Shown here: in pieces, positions 62,792 through 64,000 of the stretch
How positions within the stretch are numbered: position 1 is the stretch's first letter
Layout: every line of letters begins with the position of its first letter
Source of the DNA: an uncultured Bacilli bacterium
Lineage (GTDB): Bacteria; Bacillota_I; Bacilli_A; RFN20; DUOF01
Assembly (NCBI GenBank): GCA_934183255.1
Contig: CAKPSD010000003.1
Span: 20,863-84,862 of the forward strand
Direction of reading: 5' to 3'
DNA length: 64,000 nt
Program-made: the position numbers and the translations under genes
Notes under the pieces: model-generated
What the model saw: the letters and a program-made list of their open reading frames with translations, nothing else
Told to the model about the DNA's origin: nothing
Databases searched by the model: none

Positions 62792-63246
62792 AATTTATCA
62801 ATCTCCTTAATAACTAAATCATATTTACTACCTTTACTCTCTAATATAAACTCTCTTTTATTATCATCTTTAATAAAAATATTAATATTCAAATACTCAT
62901 CTGGCAATAAATAATCTATAAAATTAGACCACTCTATTAAACAAACTCCTTCTCCCTCAATATACTCTTCTAACCCTAAGTCTTGCTTAATACCCTCTAA
63001 TCTATAAGCATCAATATGATATAAAGGAAGTCTTCCTCCAAAATAACATTTAAGAATATTAAAAGTTGGACTAGTAATAGTTTGCTTAATACCTAAATTT
63101 TCACCTAATGCCTTAGAAAATCTAGTTTTACCAGCTCCTAATTCACCATTTAAAGTAATAAGAAAACCTATCTCACAATAATTACTTATTATTTTTGCTA
63201 ACTTACATGTTTCACCTTCATTATTAATAATTAAACTAGTTTTCAT
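62782..63246 (-). CDS. tsaE: tRNA threonylcarbamoyladenosine biosynthesis ATPase TsaE
   Basis: TsaE is the ATPase that resets the TsaBD complex during t6A synthesis. The 154-residue protein has a Walker A motif GELGAGKT (34-41), SPTFNILKCY and YHIDAYRLEG blocks, and LIEWSNFIDYLLP, all typical. It overlaps the DUF402 gene by 11 bases at its start and tsaB by 10 bases at its end, so the three are translationally coupled. Confidence 0.95.
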   Translation of the reverse strand: MKTSLIINNEGETCKLAKIISNYCEIGFLITLNGELGAGKTRFSKALGENLGIKQTITSPTFNILKCYFGGRLPLYHIDAYRLEGIKQDLGLEEYIEGEGVCLIEWSNFIDYLLPDEYLNINIFIKDDNKREFILESKGSKYDLVIKEIDKLWK

Positions 63247-63775
63247 ACTCTCTCCTTGTAAACAATCTCATAAACTCATTAAAACCATCATATATATATT
63301 GATCTTTAAAATCACCATCACCATTAATAGCATCTTGTTTTAGTAATTCTAATTCTTTTTCTAATATTCTTTCAATATCCTTTCCATAACCATATCTTTC
63401 CTTATTAACTGCATATTCATCTTCATCAAGTATCTTAATTTCTCCCTTAACATTTTTAACTAAATCTAGATCATAATCTATATACTTAATAACATTATCA
63501 TCCACTACACTAGGAGTAGCCATATTACAATAATAATGTATACCCTCACTTCTAATAATACCCATTATATTAAACCATCTATTCTTATAAAATATACTAA
63601 GTGAAGGTTCCTTGGCCATCCACACCCTATCATCACTTTCTCTAATCAAAGTTTTAGCATTAGATATAACAATCTTATCTTCATCTTCATATATTAAAGC
63701 AGCTTTATCCCACACTCTATGCAAACTACCATCATGTTTAAAACACATAACCCTCATCCATTTTATCTTTTCCAT
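63236..63775 (-). CDS. DUF402 protein, nucleoside tri/diphosphatase-like (YgaC family)
   Basis: The family in Bacillota includes a nucleoside tri- and diphosphatase. Recognisable blocks of the 180-residue protein are HDGSLHRVWDKA at the N terminus, ESDDRVWMAKEPSLSIFYKN, WFNIMGIIRSEGIHYYCNMA and YIDYDLDL followed by LDEDEY, with the Asp/Glu residues that bind metal. The ATG at 63775 is preferred (GGAAGTG about 9 bases upstream); in-frame starts at 63793 and 63820 overlap or precede the likely promoter. It leads the tsaE-tsaB-rimI-tsaD operon, overlapping tsaE by 11 bases. Confidence 0.85.
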   Translation of the reverse strand: MEKIKWMRVMCFKHDGSLHRVWDKAALIYEDEDKIVISNAKTLIRESDDRVWMAKEPSLSIFYKNRWFNIMGIIRSEGIHYYCNMATPSVVDDNVIKYIDYDLDLVKNVKGEIKILDEDEYAVNKERYGYGKDIERILEKELELLKQDAINGDGDFKDQYIYDGFNEFMRLFTRREYEN

Positions 63776-63802
63776 TAATATATTCACTTCCATCACATAA
63801 CA

Positions 63803-63811
63803 AGTATAACA
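63803..63811 (-). promoter_or_regulatory. extended -10 element for the DUF402-tsa operon
   Basis: The minus strand has TGT-TATACT, a good extended -10, about 28 bases before the chosen start codon. The -35 zone is only a T-run from the adjacent terminator, so the promoter would rely on the extension. Confidence 0.4.
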
Positions 63812-63822
63812 AAAAAGCACTT

Positions 63823-63857
63823 AAAAAAAAAGCATGTTGCTTAACAACATGCCCTTT
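63823..63857 (-). terminator. intrinsic terminator of the gene at the window end
   Basis: An 8-bp perfect stem GCATGTTG/CAACATGC with a 5-base loop is followed by nine T on the minus strand, a few bases after the stop at 63863. Confidence 0.9.
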
Positions 63858-63862
63858 TTAAA

Positions 63863-64000
63863 TTATTTTTCAATATACCATTTATTTAATTTCTTATTTA
63901 AAACAAATAATTTCTTTAACTCTTCATTTGCATAACTAAACTTAATACTTATTACACATACTTCACTATTAGCTAACTCTATCACCTTATTATCTAATTT
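63863..64000 (-). CDS. C-terminal 45 residues of an unidentified protein (partial)
   Basis: One minus frame is open from the window edge to a TAA at 63863 and ends before a strong terminator. It reads KLDNKVIELANSEVCVISIK and ends LFVLNKKLNKWYIEK. Too little is present to name it. The end resembles a short open stretch next to topB (22249-22320), which hints at a small paralogous family. Confidence 0.7.
   Translation of the reverse strand, partial: KLDNKVIELANSEVCVISIKFSYANEELKKLFVLNKKLNKWYIEK

Overview
The window is strongly AT-rich, densely packed bacterial DNA. Its first 8 kb keep the Bacillota/Bacilli order rlmB - sigH - rpmG - secE - nusG - rplK - rplA - rplJ - rplL - rsmC(ybxB) - rpoB, all on the minus strand, with only yacP missing between rlmB and sigH. 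Stop codons are TAA (21), TAG (8) and TGA (1) over the 30 gene ends I can see, and Trp is TGG in the genes I read. The RpoB rifampicin pocket carries Asn where E. coli has His526, as reported for Mollicutes. Together with an [FeFe] hydrogenase, a Pta enzyme and two giant surface proteins, this suggests an anaerobic, acetate/H2-forming, uncultured Bacilli lineage near the Mollicutes (a gut RF39-like type is my guess, not shown by the sequence).

Layout. 1-8.0 kb: transcription/translation core, with an L10 leader/attenuator, two L1-type mRNA motifs, four good sigma-A-type promoters and intrinsic terminators that split it into units (rpmG-secE-nusG; rplK-rplA; rplJ-rplL; zinc-ribbon protein; rsmC; rpoB). 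8.0-8.8 kb: an MgtC-like membrane protein leading rlmB-sigH. 8.9-13.0 kb (plus strand): a translationally coupled three-gene operon for a trimeric NAD(P)-linked [FeFe] hydrogenase, followed by a lipoprotein with an RsgI-like domain. 14.4-22.2 kb (minus): phosphate acetyltransferase, a 1159-residue membrane protein with about eight ~85-residue helical repeats, an M29 aminopeptidase and a topoisomerase III-type enzyme.

22.3-60.6 kb is the striking part: a 28.3-kb gene for a 9442-residue secreted, Ig-like-repeat surface protein and an 8.1-kb gene for a 2706-residue relative. They share a membrane-proximal C-terminal module, a transmembrane anchor and the tail (K/R)VRAA. Between them lie two small unrecognised genes with their own promoter. 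The giant proteins are rich in closely spaced cysteine pairs, unusual for exported proteins of Bacillota. No sortase motif is visible, so anchoring appears to be by the C-terminal membrane helix.

60.8-64 kb: a compact operon (DUF402 protein, tsaE, tsaB, rimI, tsaD) that makes the tRNA t6A modification and acetylates a ribosomal protein, and the 3' end of an unidentified gene at the window edge. No tRNA, rRNA, IS element or CRISPR array was seen, and no gap between genes exceeds about 210 bases. Coding starts were set by Shine-Dalgarno spacing where several were possible.
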